Positions 45,914-54,252 of a stretch of 64,000 nt of DNA are shown piece by piece. This stretch comes from an uncultured Tateyamaria sp. GTDB lineage: Bacteria; Pseudomonadota; Alphaproteobacteria; Rhodobacterales; Rhodobacteraceae. The first letter of the stretch is position 1; every line of letters begins with the position of its first letter. Under the pieces are notes generated by a model. It ran no database searches, was not told the DNA's origin, and worked only from the letters and a program-made list of their open reading frames with translations. The position numbers and the translations under genes are program-made. The stretch covers positions 62,001-126,000 of the forward strand of contig NZ_CANLVZ010000007.1 of the NCBI RefSeq assembly GCF_947494755.1, read 5' to 3'.

Positions 45914-46624
45914 GTGACCACACCCCGCCAAACGCCGCAATCGCTGCCGATCTACGTTCAGATCGCCGAACTGCTCACCCGCGATATCGTGTCGGGGCGG
46001 TTGATGGACGGCGCGCGGCTGCCGCCCGAACGGGACATGGCGACCGAGTTGGGGGTAAGCGTCGGCACCCTGCGCAAAGCCCTGCGGGATATGGGCGAAA
46101 AGGGGTTGATCAACAGCGTTCAGGGGTCGGGCAACTATGTGCGTGCGGACGGGGATACCGGCACAATCTATGCAATGTTTCGCCTCGAATTGCTTGACGG
46201 CGGCGGCCTGCCCCGCGCGCAGGTTCTGGATGTGGCGCTGATGGACAAACCCGACGACCTGCCGCCTTTCGGCACGTCCACACAAGCCTCGCGCGTTCGG
46301 CGCTTGCGCACGCTGAATGACACAATCATCGCGGTCGAGGAAATCTGGCTGGACGCGGACGCTGGAACGGTATCCGAGGCGAACATGTCGGATTCGCTTT
46401 ACGCCACCTATCGCAAGACTTTGGGTCTGTGGATTCAGCGGGCCGAGGATCGGGTTTCGCTCGGCCCGGTGCCGGACTGGGCTCCTGACACCTATTCGCC
46501 CCGTCAGGGCGAAACGGCGGGGTATATCGAACGGCTCAGTTGGGCCGACCGCCCTGCACCTATCGAATTTTCGCGCACGTGGTTCGACCCGACCCGCGCG
46601 GTCTATGTCCAACGGCTGAAGTAA
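45914..46624 (+). CDS. GntR-family regulator with UTRA domain
   Basis: 236 residues from GTG 45914. N-terminal GntR winged helix (about 12-78; PIYVQIAELLTRDIVSGRL, then PPERDMATELGVSVGTLRKAL) followed by a UTRA ligand domain (about 90-230) with DTIIAVEEIWLD near 134-145. UTRA domains sense small sugars or their phosphates. Divergent from the monooxygenase operon with 101 bases between starts, it is the probable regulator of both sides, and is followed by a Gfo/Idh/MocA gene after nine bases. Confidence 0.9.
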   Translation: MTTPRQTPQSLPIYVQIAELLTRDIVSGRLMDGARLPPERDMATELGVSVGTLRKALRDMGEKGLINSVQGSGNYVRADGDTGTIYAMFRLELLDGGGLPRAQVLDVALMDKPDDLPPFGTSTQASRVRRLRTLNDTIIAVEEIWLDADAGTVSEANMSDSLYATYRKTLGLWIQRAEDRVSLGPVPDWAPDTYSPRQGETAGYIERLSWADRPAPIEFSRTWFDPTRAVYVQRLK

Positions 46625-46633
46625 GGAATGAAG

Positions 46634-47740
46634 ATGACACAACAGGTCCGCTACGGGATCATCGGCTGCGGCATGATGGGGCAGGAACACATGCGCAATA
46701 TCGGGCTGCTGCCCGAGGCGAGCATCGCCGCGTTTTACGAGCCCGATGACGAGATGGCCGCCCGTGCGCTGGCGATCGCACCCGCCGCCATGCGGGTCGA
46801 CAGCGTGGCCGATCTGCTCGCAATCGAAAACCTCGACTGCCTGTTGATCGTCAGCCCCAACTTCTGCCATGTCGACCAGATGCAGGAGATCGCCGCGACA
46901 CGCCCCCTGCCCCTGCTGGTCGAAAAGCCGCTGTTCACGGACCCCGCCGATGCGACCCGGCTGGCCACGTTCCGCGACAGCTACCCCGCCCCAATCTGGG
47001 TTGCGATGGAATACCGCTACATGCCGGTCATCACGGAGTTTCTAGCTAAGTCGAGTGACGCCACCGGTGGCATCCGCCAGCTCTCAATCCGCGAACACCG
47101 CTTTCCGTTTCTGCAAAAGGTCGGTGATTGGAACCGTTTCAATCGGTTCACGGGCGGCACCTTCGTCGAAAAATGCTGCCACTTCTTTGATCTGATGCGG
47201 CTTGCGCTTGGCTCGGACCCGGTGCGCGTGATGGCCTCAGCCAGTCAGGCGGTCAACCATCTGGACGAGAAATATGAGGGCGAGACGCCGGATATCATCG
47301 ACAGCGGATATGCGATTGTGGATTTTGAGAACGGCACCCGCGCGATGCTGGAATTGTGCATGTTCGCTGAAGGCAGCGCCTATCAGGAAGAGTTGTCCGC
47401 CGTTGGCCCCAACGGCAAGATAGAGGCGTTCGTGCCAGGCCCCGGTCGGTTCTGGCCTGCGCATCTGGGGGCAGCTCCGGTAGCCAAGCTGGTCACCTCG
47501 CCGCGCACGCCGCAGGGGCCGGTGTCGCACGACATTCCGGTGGATCCCACCCTGCTCGAAGCCGGGGATCACAATGGATCGACGTTCTACCAGCATCAGC
47601 GGTTTGTGGCCCTTGTCCGTGGGGAAACAGCACGGCCTGACGTATCGCTTAATGATGGCTGGGCGGCCGTGGCGATGGGGATTGCCGCACAGGAAAGCGC
47701 GCGGACCGGTCAGGCGGTGGATCCGCGCCGCTGGATGTAG
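46634..47740 (+). CDS. Gfo/Idh/MocA oxidoreductase (possible NAD-dependent sulfoquinovosidase)
   Basis: 368 residues from ATG 46634 (AAGGA at six bases; ATG 46628 is possible). N-terminal Rossmann fold with GCGMMG at 11-16, EKP at 95-97 and a C-terminal alpha/beta substrate domain with GGTFVEKCCHFFDLMRLALG near 176-195. The family includes sugar dehydrogenases but also glycosidases such as GH109 and GH188 that use bound NAD in a redox-elimination mechanism. GH188 enzymes (SqgA) hydrolyse sulfoquinovosyl glycerol. Placement beside an SmoABC-like set makes that reading attractive, but sequence alone does not prove it; a simple sugar dehydrogenase is the alternative. Confidence 0.85.
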   Translation: MTQQVRYGIIGCGMMGQEHMRNIGLLPEASIAAFYEPDDEMAARALAIAPAAMRVDSVADLLAIENLDCLLIVSPNFCHVDQMQEIAATRPLPLLVEKPLFTDPADATRLATFRDSYPAPIWVAMEYRYMPVITEFLAKSSDATGGIRQLSIREHRFPFLQKVGDWNRFNRFTGGTFVEKCCHFFDLMRLALGSDPVRVMASASQAVNHLDEKYEGETPDIIDSGYAIVDFENGTRAMLELCMFAEGSAYQEELSAVGPNGKIEAFVPGPGRFWPAHLGAAPVAKLVTSPRTPQGPVSHDIPVDPTLLEAGDHNGSTFYQHQRFVALVRGETARPDVSLNDGWAAVAMGIAAQESARTGQAVDPRRWM

Positions 47741-47759
47741 GCGGAGGACACCTCCGCCT
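47739..47759 (+). repeat. 3' hairpin repeat, copy 3
   Basis: Directly at the Gfo/Idh/MocA stop codon, the plus strand reads AGGCGGAGG, loop ACA, CCTCCGCCT, then TACGCCC. Relative to copies 2 and 4 the seventh stem pair is swapped (C:G to G:C), again compensated. It lies between convergent genes and touches the GH1 stop. Confidence 0.7.
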
Positions 47760-49081
47760 TACGCCCCAAGCATCTGCCGGAATGCGTGCCACGACGCTTT
47801 GGGCGTGCGTTCCAGCGTTTCGAAATCCACATGGACCATCCCGAACCGCTTTTCATAGCCAAGCGCCCATTCGTAATTGTCGAGTAAGGACCACGCCATG
47901 TAGCCTTTGACCGGCACGCCATTGGCGATGGCCTCGCGCACCGCACTGAGGTGGCTGTTGAAATAGTCGATGCGCGCCTGATCCTGCACCGCCCCATCCG
48001 ACACCGTATCGGCATTGGCCATCCCGTTTTCGGTGACCCAGAGCGGGACGTCGCCAGTATACTCCGCCGCTGTGCGCACCAGAAAATCGTGCAAGCCTTG
48101 CGGATAGACCTCCCACCCCATCTGGGTCTTGGACAGTGGCCCCTCTACGCCGTTGTGGTGCGGCCAAGGCCCATCGTTTGGCGCGATTATGGAACGGGTG
48201 TAGTAATTGACCCCCGCCCAGTCCAAAGGTGCGGAGATGGTCGCGAGGTCATCCTGCCAGCGGTCGGGGAAATGCTGGCCCAAAGCCTTGACCACGCGGT
48301 CGGGGTACGTGCCCTTGAACGCACCCGAGATGTAGAACCGATTGTAGTAATCATCATAGAGCGCCGCCGCCTCGACCGCTTCGGGGCTGTCATCGGCGGG
48401 CGTGGCCCATTCCATGTTGAACACCGCGCCCAAGTTGCTCAGCCCCATACCGCGCATCCGCTCGATGCTGGTGCCATGGGCCAGCAACACGTGGTGCATC
48501 GCCCGCGCGGTGGCCCTGATGTCGCGCAGCCCCGGCGCGTGATGGCCCAAGAAATGCGACAGGAAGGCGACGCACCAGAATTCATTGATGGTGGCGATGG
48601 AATGCATCCGATCCCCGATGCGGCCCATGATGACCTCGGTGAAATCCCCGAACCACCCGGCAATATCGCGATTGCGCCAGCCCCCCTGATCAGCCAGCGC
48701 GCTTGGCAGTTCCCAATGGTAAAGGGTGGCGCAGGGTTTCAGGCCACGTTCCAGCATCGCGTCGGTGAGCCGGTCATAGAAATCGAGGCCCTCGGAGTTC
48801 ACCGTGCGCCCGTCGGGCATCACCCGCGCCCAACTGGTCGAAAAACGGTAGGCGTCGAACCCACCATCTTTCAGCAGGTCCAGATCGGCTTCGTAGCGGT
48901 GGTAGTGATCGCAGGCCACGGCCCCATCCTCGGCCCGGACCACATTGCCGGGGGTGGCGGCGAAATCGTCCCACATCGCGCGGCCCGCGCCGCCATATTG
49001 GTGCCCTTCGATCTGGTACGCAGAGGTCGCGGCCCCAAAGACGAACCCTTTGGGGAAATCTGAGCGTTTGTGGATCAGCAT
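47759..49081 (-). CDS. Beta-glucosidase, GH1
   Basis: 440 residues from ATG 49081. GH1 (beta/alpha)8 enzyme with acid/base Glu167 in TINEFW (the TxNEP motif with Phe in place of Pro) and nucleophile Glu351 in WVTENGMAN; substrate glycine-rich AATSAYQIEG near 17-26. Cytoplasmic, no signal peptide. It hydrolyses beta-glucosides or related glycosides. AAGGA lies in the end of aglR, so it is translationally linked to the regulator rather than to the aglEFGAK genes. If the locus to the left handles sulfoquinovosides, GH1 is unrelated to it. Confidence 0.92.
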   Translation of the reverse strand: MLIHKRSDFPKGFVFGAATSAYQIEGHQYGGAGRAMWDDFAATPGNVVRAEDGAVACDHYHRYEADLDLLKDGGFDAYRFSTSWARVMPDGRTVNSEGLDFYDRLTDAMLERGLKPCATLYHWELPSALADQGGWRNRDIAGWFGDFTEVIMGRIGDRMHSIATINEFWCVAFLSHFLGHHAPGLRDIRATARAMHHVLLAHGTSIERMRGMGLSNLGAVFNMEWATPADDSPEAVEAAALYDDYYNRFYISGAFKGTYPDRVVKALGQHFPDRWQDDLATISAPLDWAGVNYYTRSIIAPNDGPWPHHNGVEGPLSKTQMGWEVYPQGLHDFLVRTAAEYTGDVPLWVTENGMANADTVSDGAVQDQARIDYFNSHLSAVREAIANGVPVKGYMAWSLLDNYEWALGYEKRFGMVHVDFETLERTPKASWHAFRQMLGA

Positions 49082-49083
49082 GA

Positions 49084-50124
49084 TCAATCCTTGGTGTGAG
49101 GTGATTTATATGGCCCGGTTGAGGGGCCTATTACAAAGTCCGCCTCCCACAGGGTTTGAGTATGTGGGGCGTCAGGCGTGTTGATCCGGTCGATCAGCAT
49201 TTGGGCCAAGGCCGCCCCCGCAGCACGAACCGAGGATTGCATAGCCGTAAAGACCGGCGTTTCAGACCCATTGGCGAAATAGCTGAGGCAGTCGTCAAAG
49301 GTCACGATGGACACGTCCGAGCCTTGCTTCAGGTCGCGCGCGTCCAATGCGCGGCGCACGCCCACAGCGCAGATGATGGACGACACTAGGAAGGCCGAAG
49401 GAGGATTGGGCAGGTCGAGCATCGCAGACGCGCTGGCAAAGCCGTACTTCTCGGTCATCTCACCCGATACCATGAGGGTGGGATCGACGCTGAGCCCCGC
49501 CTCGGCCAACGCGCTGACATAGCCCTCGCGGCGACGGATCGCGAAATCAAGCGTCTCCTGACCGTTGATCAGGCCTATACGGCTGTGGCCAAGCGAGACG
49601 AGGTAGCGCGCAGCATCCTGAAACGCACGGCGGTTGTTCACATCAAGCCAAGAGTAGTCGAGGTCGGTGCCCGTTGAGCGCCCGTGGACCACAAAGGGCA
49701 GACCGATTTCGGTGAGCAGCGGCAGGCGCGCATCGGAATTGCGCGGCGCATGGACCACCAGCCCGTCGACCGCACCGCGGGCCTGCAAATTGCGGTAGGT
49801 GTCGGACTCATCCTGTGCGCCGACGCGGGTCATCATCATGTCATACCCGTGGGCGGCGTATGTCTCGCCCGCGCCAGCCATGAAGTCACCAAAGATCGGA
49901 TTCACCATTTCACCCGAATCGTTCACCGAAATCACATGCCCGATACAGCGGCTGTGACCCGTCGCCAGACCCTGCGCGCGGGTGTTCGGGCTATAGTTGT
50001 GCGCTTGGGCGGCGGCGATAACCCGCGCACGCGTCGCCTCGGACACCTCTGGATAGCCGTTCAGCGCGCGACTGACAGTTGTCTGGCTGATCCCCAGAAG
50101 GTGAGAGAGTTCCTTTAGATTCAC
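49084..50124 (-). CDS. aglR: LacI-family repressor of the alpha-glucoside operon
   Basis: 346 residues from GTG 50124 (VNLKELSHLLGISQTTVSRALNGYPEVSEATRARV). N-terminal LacI HTH (about 1-50) with the hinge, then a periplasmic-binding-like effector domain (about 60-335). It resembles Sinorhizobium AglR, the repressor of aglEFGAK, in sequence start and in divergent position. Effector is probably an alpha-glucoside. Two matching operators lie upstream of aglE. It is transcribed with the GH1 gene (minus). Confidence 0.9.
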   Translation of the reverse strand: MNLKELSHLLGISQTTVSRALNGYPEVSEATRARVIAAAQAHNYSPNTRAQGLATGHSRCIGHVISVNDSGEMVNPIFGDFMAGAGETYAAHGYDMMMTRVGAQDESDTYRNLQARGAVDGLVVHAPRNSDARLPLLTEIGLPFVVHGRSTGTDLDYSWLDVNNRRAFQDAARYLVSLGHSRIGLINGQETLDFAIRRREGYVSALAEAGLSVDPTLMVSGEMTEKYGFASASAMLDLPNPPSAFLVSSIICAVGVRRALDARDLKQGSDVSIVTFDDCLSYFANGSETPVFTAMQSSVRAAGAALAQMLIDRINTPDAPHTQTLWEADFVIGPSTGPYKSPHTKD

Positions 50125-50202
50125 AGTAATTCCGGTTATAAGACGCGCGTATTCCACGCGACGCTACCCAATGCGAGGGCTGGCGTCAAAACCTTCACAG
50201 CG

Positions 50203-50224
50203 TTTTCCAATGCGCTTTGGAAAA
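50203..50224. promoter_or_regulatory. LacI-type operator O1 (distal)
   Basis: Arms TTTTCCAA and TTGGAAAA flank TGCGCT, a 22-bp palindrome with one central mismatch. The centre is exactly 80 bp upstream of O2. It lies 80 bases upstream of aglR and would permit looping or autoregulation. Confidence 0.75.
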
Positions 50225-50248
50225 ATACGCGCCAGAGTCGCACAACGT

Positions 50249-50278
50249 TTGACAGACGGGGTTTTTTCAGCGACCGTT
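50249..50278 (+). promoter_or_regulatory. Candidate aglE promoter
   Basis: A consensus -35 TTGACA at 50249-50254 followed, after 17 to 18 bases, by a weak -10 (GACCGT) near 50272-50278. The predicted start falls at or just before O2, which fits repression. The -10 is poor, so confidence is moderate. Confidence 0.45.
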
Positions 50279-50287
50279 GCGCCATTC

Positions 50288-50299
50288 CAAAGCGCTTTG
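50288..50299. promoter_or_regulatory. LacI-type operator O2 (proximal)
   Basis: CAAAGCGCTTTG is a perfect 12-bp palindrome with the AAAGCGCTTT core typical of LacI/AglR sites, 67 bases upstream of the aglE start codon and right after the candidate promoter. Confidence 0.8.
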
Positions 50300-50365
50300 A
50301 CATGAGAGCGCTGGCGACGGTGCACGCATCGATCGACCTTGGACACGAATGGGAGGAAGACCAAA

Positions 50366-51724
50366 ATGACAAAGACACTTCTGGCCAGTGCAGCCGCACT
50401 GGCTATCACAGCTGCGTCGGCACATGCTGACGGCCACCTGACGTTCGCCCCCGGCGAAGGCCCCTTTAGCTGGGACAGCTATAATGCGTGGGCCGAGGGC
50501 GCCCCTGACCTGAGCGGTCAGACCGTCACAGTGTTCGGCCCATGGCTGACACCTGAGGACGGATACCTCAACAACGCGCTTGCCTATTTCGAGGAAGCCA
50601 CCGGCGCTGACGTGATCTATACTGGCTCTGACAGCTTCGAGCAGCAGATCGTGATCGACGCCGAGGCCGGTTCGGCCCCAAACATCGCCGTGTTCCCGCA
50701 GCCCGGTCTCGCGGCTGTTATGGCTGGCAAGGGCCAGCTGCACCCCCTGCCCGACGGCAGCGCGGACTGGGTCAATGAAAACTACGCGGCGGGTCAGTCG
50801 TGGGTTGATCTGGGCACCTATGCGGATGCCGACGGCAACGACCAGATGTACGGCTTTTTCTACAATGTGAACGTCAAGTCGTTGGTCTGGTACAACCCCG
50901 AGAACTTCGAGGATGCCGGTTACGACATTCCCGAAACCATGGAAGATCTGAAAGCCCTGACAGACCAGATCGTCGCCGATGGCGAGACACCCTGGTGCAT
51001 CGGTCTGGGTTCAGGTGCCGCGACGGGCTGGCCAGCGACCGACTGGGTCGAGGACATGATGCTGCGCACCGTGGAACCCGAAGTCTATGACCAGTGGACC
51101 ACAAACGAGATCCCGTTCGATGACCCACGCGTTGTGGCCGCCATCGAAGAGTTCGGCCACTTTGCCCGTGACGACGCGAAAGTATCTGGCGGTGCAGGCG
51201 CTGTTGCTTCGACCGACTTCCGGGACAGCCCCAAGGGTCTCTTCTCGTCGCCCCCACAGTGCTACATGCACCGTCAGGCCTCGTTCGTGCCCGCGTTCTT
51301 CCCGGAGGATGTTGAATTCGGTGTCGACACCGGCTTCTTCTACTTCCCCTCCTACGCGTCCAAAGACTTGGGCAACCCGGTTCTGGGCGGCGGCACGTTG
51401 ATGGCGATCACCGACCCATCCGACGCCACAAGCGCGCTGATGGAGTTCTTCCAACTGCCCCTCAGCCACGAGATCATGATGGCGCAGACCGGCTTCCTCA
51501 CCCCCCACAAGGGTGTGAACACCGAAGCCTACAAGGACGACACGCTGCGCGCATTGGGTGACGTTCTGCTTGGCGCGACCACGTTCCGCTTTGACGGGTC
51601 CGACCTGATGCCAGGCGGCGTTGGTGCAGGGACGTTCTGGACCGGCATGGTTGACTACACCGGCGGCAAAGACGCTGCGGCTGTGGCCAGCGACATTCAG
51701 GCCAGCTGGGACGCCCTGAAGTAA
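50366..51724 (+). CDS. aglE: Alpha-glucoside ABC transporter, substrate-binding protein
   Basis: 452 residues. Signal peptide 1-22 (ASAHA-D). Family-1 extracellular sugar-binding protein with WLTPEDGYLNNALAYFEEATG near residues 63-83, YTGSDSFEQQIVIDAEAGSAPNIAVFPQPG near 87-116, and a YGFFYNVNVKSLVWYNP segment near 163. AglE of S. meliloti binds sucrose, trehalose and maltose, as I recall. ATG 50366 after GGGAGGA. A 3' hairpin separates it from aglF. Confidence 0.94.
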   Translation: MTKTLLASAAALAITAASAHADGHLTFAPGEGPFSWDSYNAWAEGAPDLSGQTVTVFGPWLTPEDGYLNNALAYFEEATGADVIYTGSDSFEQQIVIDAEAGSAPNIAVFPQPGLAAVMAGKGQLHPLPDGSADWVNENYAAGQSWVDLGTYADADGNDQMYGFFYNVNVKSLVWYNPENFEDAGYDIPETMEDLKALTDQIVADGETPWCIGLGSGAATGWPATDWVEDMMLRTVEPEVYDQWTTNEIPFDDPRVVAAIEEFGHFARDDAKVSGGAGAVASTDFRDSPKGLFSSPPQCYMHRQASFVPAFFPEDVEFGVDTGFFYFPSYASKDLGNPVLGGGTLMAITDPSDATSALMEFFQLPLSHEIMMAQTGFLTPHKGVNTEAYKDDTLRALGDVLLGATTFRFDGSDLMPGGVGAGTFWTGMVDYTGGKDAAAVASDIQASWDALK

Positions 51725-51751
51725 ACGCGACCACTCGCGAAAAAGACCGAT

Positions 51752-51774
51752 CAGCCCGCATATTCCGCGGGCTG
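51752..51774 (+). terminator. Hairpin after aglE
   Basis: CAGCCCGC / GCGGGCTG, perfect 8-bp stem, 7-base loop ATATTCC. No T-run follows, so it is probably an mRNA-stabilising or partial-termination element that favours aglE over downstream permease genes. Confidence 0.6.
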
Positions 51775-51839
51775 GTCCAAGACCACAAGGCCACAAGGTC
51801 GTAAAAAGACCATCAGGTCTCTGGCAAGGGAGACGCGCC

Positions 51840-53075
51840 ATGAACCCCGCACTACTCGGTTTAATTACAATCATCGCCGGCGTTGGCGGATGTATTGGTT
51901 ATTTCTATCTGTCCAACCAGTTTCTGGACAAAGTCCTGTTCCCCGCGAAGGGGCCGAACGCCGGGCAGAACATCAACCGCGCCAATATGATCCGGCCCTG
52001 GCTGTTCCTGTTCCCTGCGCTGTTCGCCCTTGGCCTGTATCTGGCCTATCCGGTGTTCGAAACGCTGCGCCTGTCGCTGACAGACCGGGATCAGGGTGGT
52101 GCGTTTGTGGGTCTTGAAAACTATCAGCAGATGTTCTCTGAACCGAAATTCTGGGAAGCACTCAGCAACAACATGCTTTGGCTGATCGTTGTTCCCGCTG
52201 CGGCCACCGCCTTCGGCCTGCTGGCCGCGCAGCTGACCGACCGCATCAAATGGGGATCGGTCGCGAAATCCCTGATCTTTATGCCCATGGCGATCTCGTT
52301 CGTCGGTGCGGCTGTGATCTTCAAACTGGTCTATGACACACGCCCCGTGGATCAGAACCAGATCGGCATCCTGAACGCCGTGTGGTTGCAGTTTGAGGGG
52401 GGCGTTGGGTCGTTCCTGTTCCTCAAGGCGCTGCCTGCGCTGATCCTTGCGTCATTCGCGGGCATCGTGGCCTATGTCGGCTGGATTTTCATTCAGCCCA
52501 TCGCCAACCGCAATGACGAAGGGGGCGGAGTCGGCTTTGTCCCCTTGCGTCTCTTTGTCGGCGTCGCCGCGCTCTATCTTGTGTGGCTGTCCGTAAAATC
52601 GCTGGCGGGCCTGTTCGTCTTTAACTTTCCTTACGGTGAGCCGCAGACCTGGCTCACGATCCCCTTCTGGAACAGCTTTTTCCTGATGGTCGTGCTGATC
52701 TGGATTCAGACAGGGTTTGCCATGGTGATCCTGTCCGCCGCCCTGCGCGGCATCCCCGAGGAAACCATCGAGGCCGCCATCGTGGATGGGGCCAACCCGT
52801 TGCAGGTGTTCTTCAAGATCAAAGTGCCGCAGATCATGGGCACCATCGTGGTGGTCTGGACGACGATCACGCTGGTCGTGCTCAAGGTCTTTGACATCGT
52901 GTTCGCCATGTCCAACGGGCAGTGGGAAACACAGGTTCTGGCCAACTACATGTACGACAAACTGTTCCGCGCCGATGAATGGGGGGTTGGGTCTGCCAGC
53001 GCGATCATCATCATGCTGCTTGTGTCGCCCATCCTGATCTGGAACGTCTATAACGCCCGCAAGGAGATGAAATAA
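51840..53075 (+). CDS. aglF: Alpha-glucoside ABC transporter, permease 1
   Basis: 411 residues, longer than the roughly 330 I remember for AglF. Membrane segments occur near 7-27, 52-75, 112-133 and onward; the EAA loop EAAIVDGANPLQVFFKIKVP is at 311-330. The extra material is at about 181-266, with two or three added hydrophobic helices (SFLFLKALPALILASFAG... and LFVGVAALYLVWLSVKSLAG) between the usual fourth and fifth helices. It begins MNPALLGLITIIAGVG after AAGGGAG and its TAA shares an A with the aglG ATG. Confidence 0.9.
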   Translation: MNPALLGLITIIAGVGGCIGYFYLSNQFLDKVLFPAKGPNAGQNINRANMIRPWLFLFPALFALGLYLAYPVFETLRLSLTDRDQGGAFVGLENYQQMFSEPKFWEALSNNMLWLIVVPAAATAFGLLAAQLTDRIKWGSVAKSLIFMPMAISFVGAAVIFKLVYDTRPVDQNQIGILNAVWLQFEGGVGSFLFLKALPALILASFAGIVAYVGWIFIQPIANRNDEGGGVGFVPLRLFVGVAALYLVWLSVKSLAGLFVFNFPYGEPQTWLTIPFWNSFFLMVVLIWIQTGFAMVILSAALRGIPEETIEAAIVDGANPLQVFFKIKVPQIMGTIVVVWTTITLVVLKVFDIVFAMSNGQWETQVLANYMYDKLFRADEWGVGSASAIIIMLLVSPILIWNVYNARKEMK

Positions 53076-54229
53076 TGGACAATATCGCTGGTTCCAAATC
53101 ATCCCTTGGGTGGGTTGTTCAAATCTGTACCGTCCTTTTGGTCGCGCTTTGGATCTTCCCAACCGTCGGATTGCTGGTCTCGTCCTTCCGGACGGCTGAC
53201 CAAATCTCATCGTCGGGCTGGTGGGCGGCGCTGTTTCCGTCCGAGCAATCCCAACGCTACCGTGTGGCCGACCCGGACGAAAACCGCAGCAACGTCGACG
53301 GCGTCTATGTTGTCGAGGGCAACTTCTTTGCCGAAAACGGCGGCGGCGGCGATATCAAAAGCTGGGGCACATCCAGCCGCGAGATTGGCGCATATGCGCC
53401 CGGCGAAGTCGCCGACCTGGGTGATGGTGAGACGTTCAGTGTGGATGCCGAAGGCAACTATGTTTGGACCGGTAATGATGAACAGATCAGTGGTCGGGGC
53501 CAGCGCGCCTTTGTGACGGCGGTATCCCCACCGGAATTCACCTTCGAAAACTACAAGACCATCCTGTTTTCTGGCACCGCCGGGGACAATATGACCAAGG
53601 CGTTTTTCAACACGCTGACAGTGACGATCCCCGCGACGGTCATCCCGATCGTGGTGGCGGCCTTTGCAGCCTATGCGCTGGCGTGGATGGACTTTCCGGG
53701 GCGTGCGCTGCTGATCGCGATCATCGTCGGGCTGCTGGTTGTGCCGCTGCAACTCGCACTTATTCCGCTGCTCTCGCTGCATGTGGGCATCGGAATCGGC
53801 AAGGGGTATCTGGGCACCTGGCTTGCCCATACGGGGTTCGGCTTACCGCTCGCGATATATCTCTTACGCAACTACATGGTGGGCTTGCCTAGGGACATCA
53901 TCGAAAACGCCAAGGTGGACGGGGCGACGGACTTCCAGATCTTTACCAAGATCATCCTCCCACTGTCGTTCCCGGCCTTGGCGTCCTTCGCGATCTTCCA
54001 GTTCCTGTGGACTTGGAATGACCTGCTGGTGGCCAAAGTGTTCCTGATCGACTCGACGGGGCAAACAACGGTGATGACCGACCAGATCGTGAACCTTCTG
54101 GGCACACGCGGAGGCAACTGGGAAATCCTTGCCACGGCGGCCTTTGTGTCGATCGCGGTGCCGCTGGTCGTGTTCTTTGCGATGCAAAAGTATCTGGTGC
54201 GCGGTCTGCTGGCCGGCTCTGTAAAGTAA
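53075..54229 (+). CDS. aglG: Alpha-glucoside ABC transporter, permease 2
   Basis: 384 residues with six transmembrane helices. A long periplasmic loop (about 45-155) separates the first helix from the rest, as is usual for AglG/GanQ-like proteins; EAA-loop equivalent ENAKVDGATDFQIFTKIILP is near 277-296. The start overlaps the aglF stop (TAATG). Confidence 0.93.
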   Translation: MDNIAGSKSSLGWVVQICTVLLVALWIFPTVGLLVSSFRTADQISSSGWWAALFPSEQSQRYRVADPDENRSNVDGVYVVEGNFFAENGGGGDIKSWGTSSREIGAYAPGEVADLGDGETFSVDAEGNYVWTGNDEQISGRGQRAFVTAVSPPEFTFENYKTILFSGTAGDNMTKAFFNTLTVTIPATVIPIVVAAFAAYALAWMDFPGRALLIAIIVGLLVVPLQLALIPLLSLHVGIGIGKGYLGTWLAHTGFGLPLAIYLLRNYMVGLPRDIIENAKVDGATDFQIFTKIILPLSFPALASFAIFQFLWTWNDLLVAKVFLIDSTGQTTVMTDQIVNLLGTRGGNWEILATAAFVSIAVPLVVFFAMQKYLVRGLLAGSVK

Positions 54230-54252
54230 ACTGCGGAAACTAGGACCGTAAG

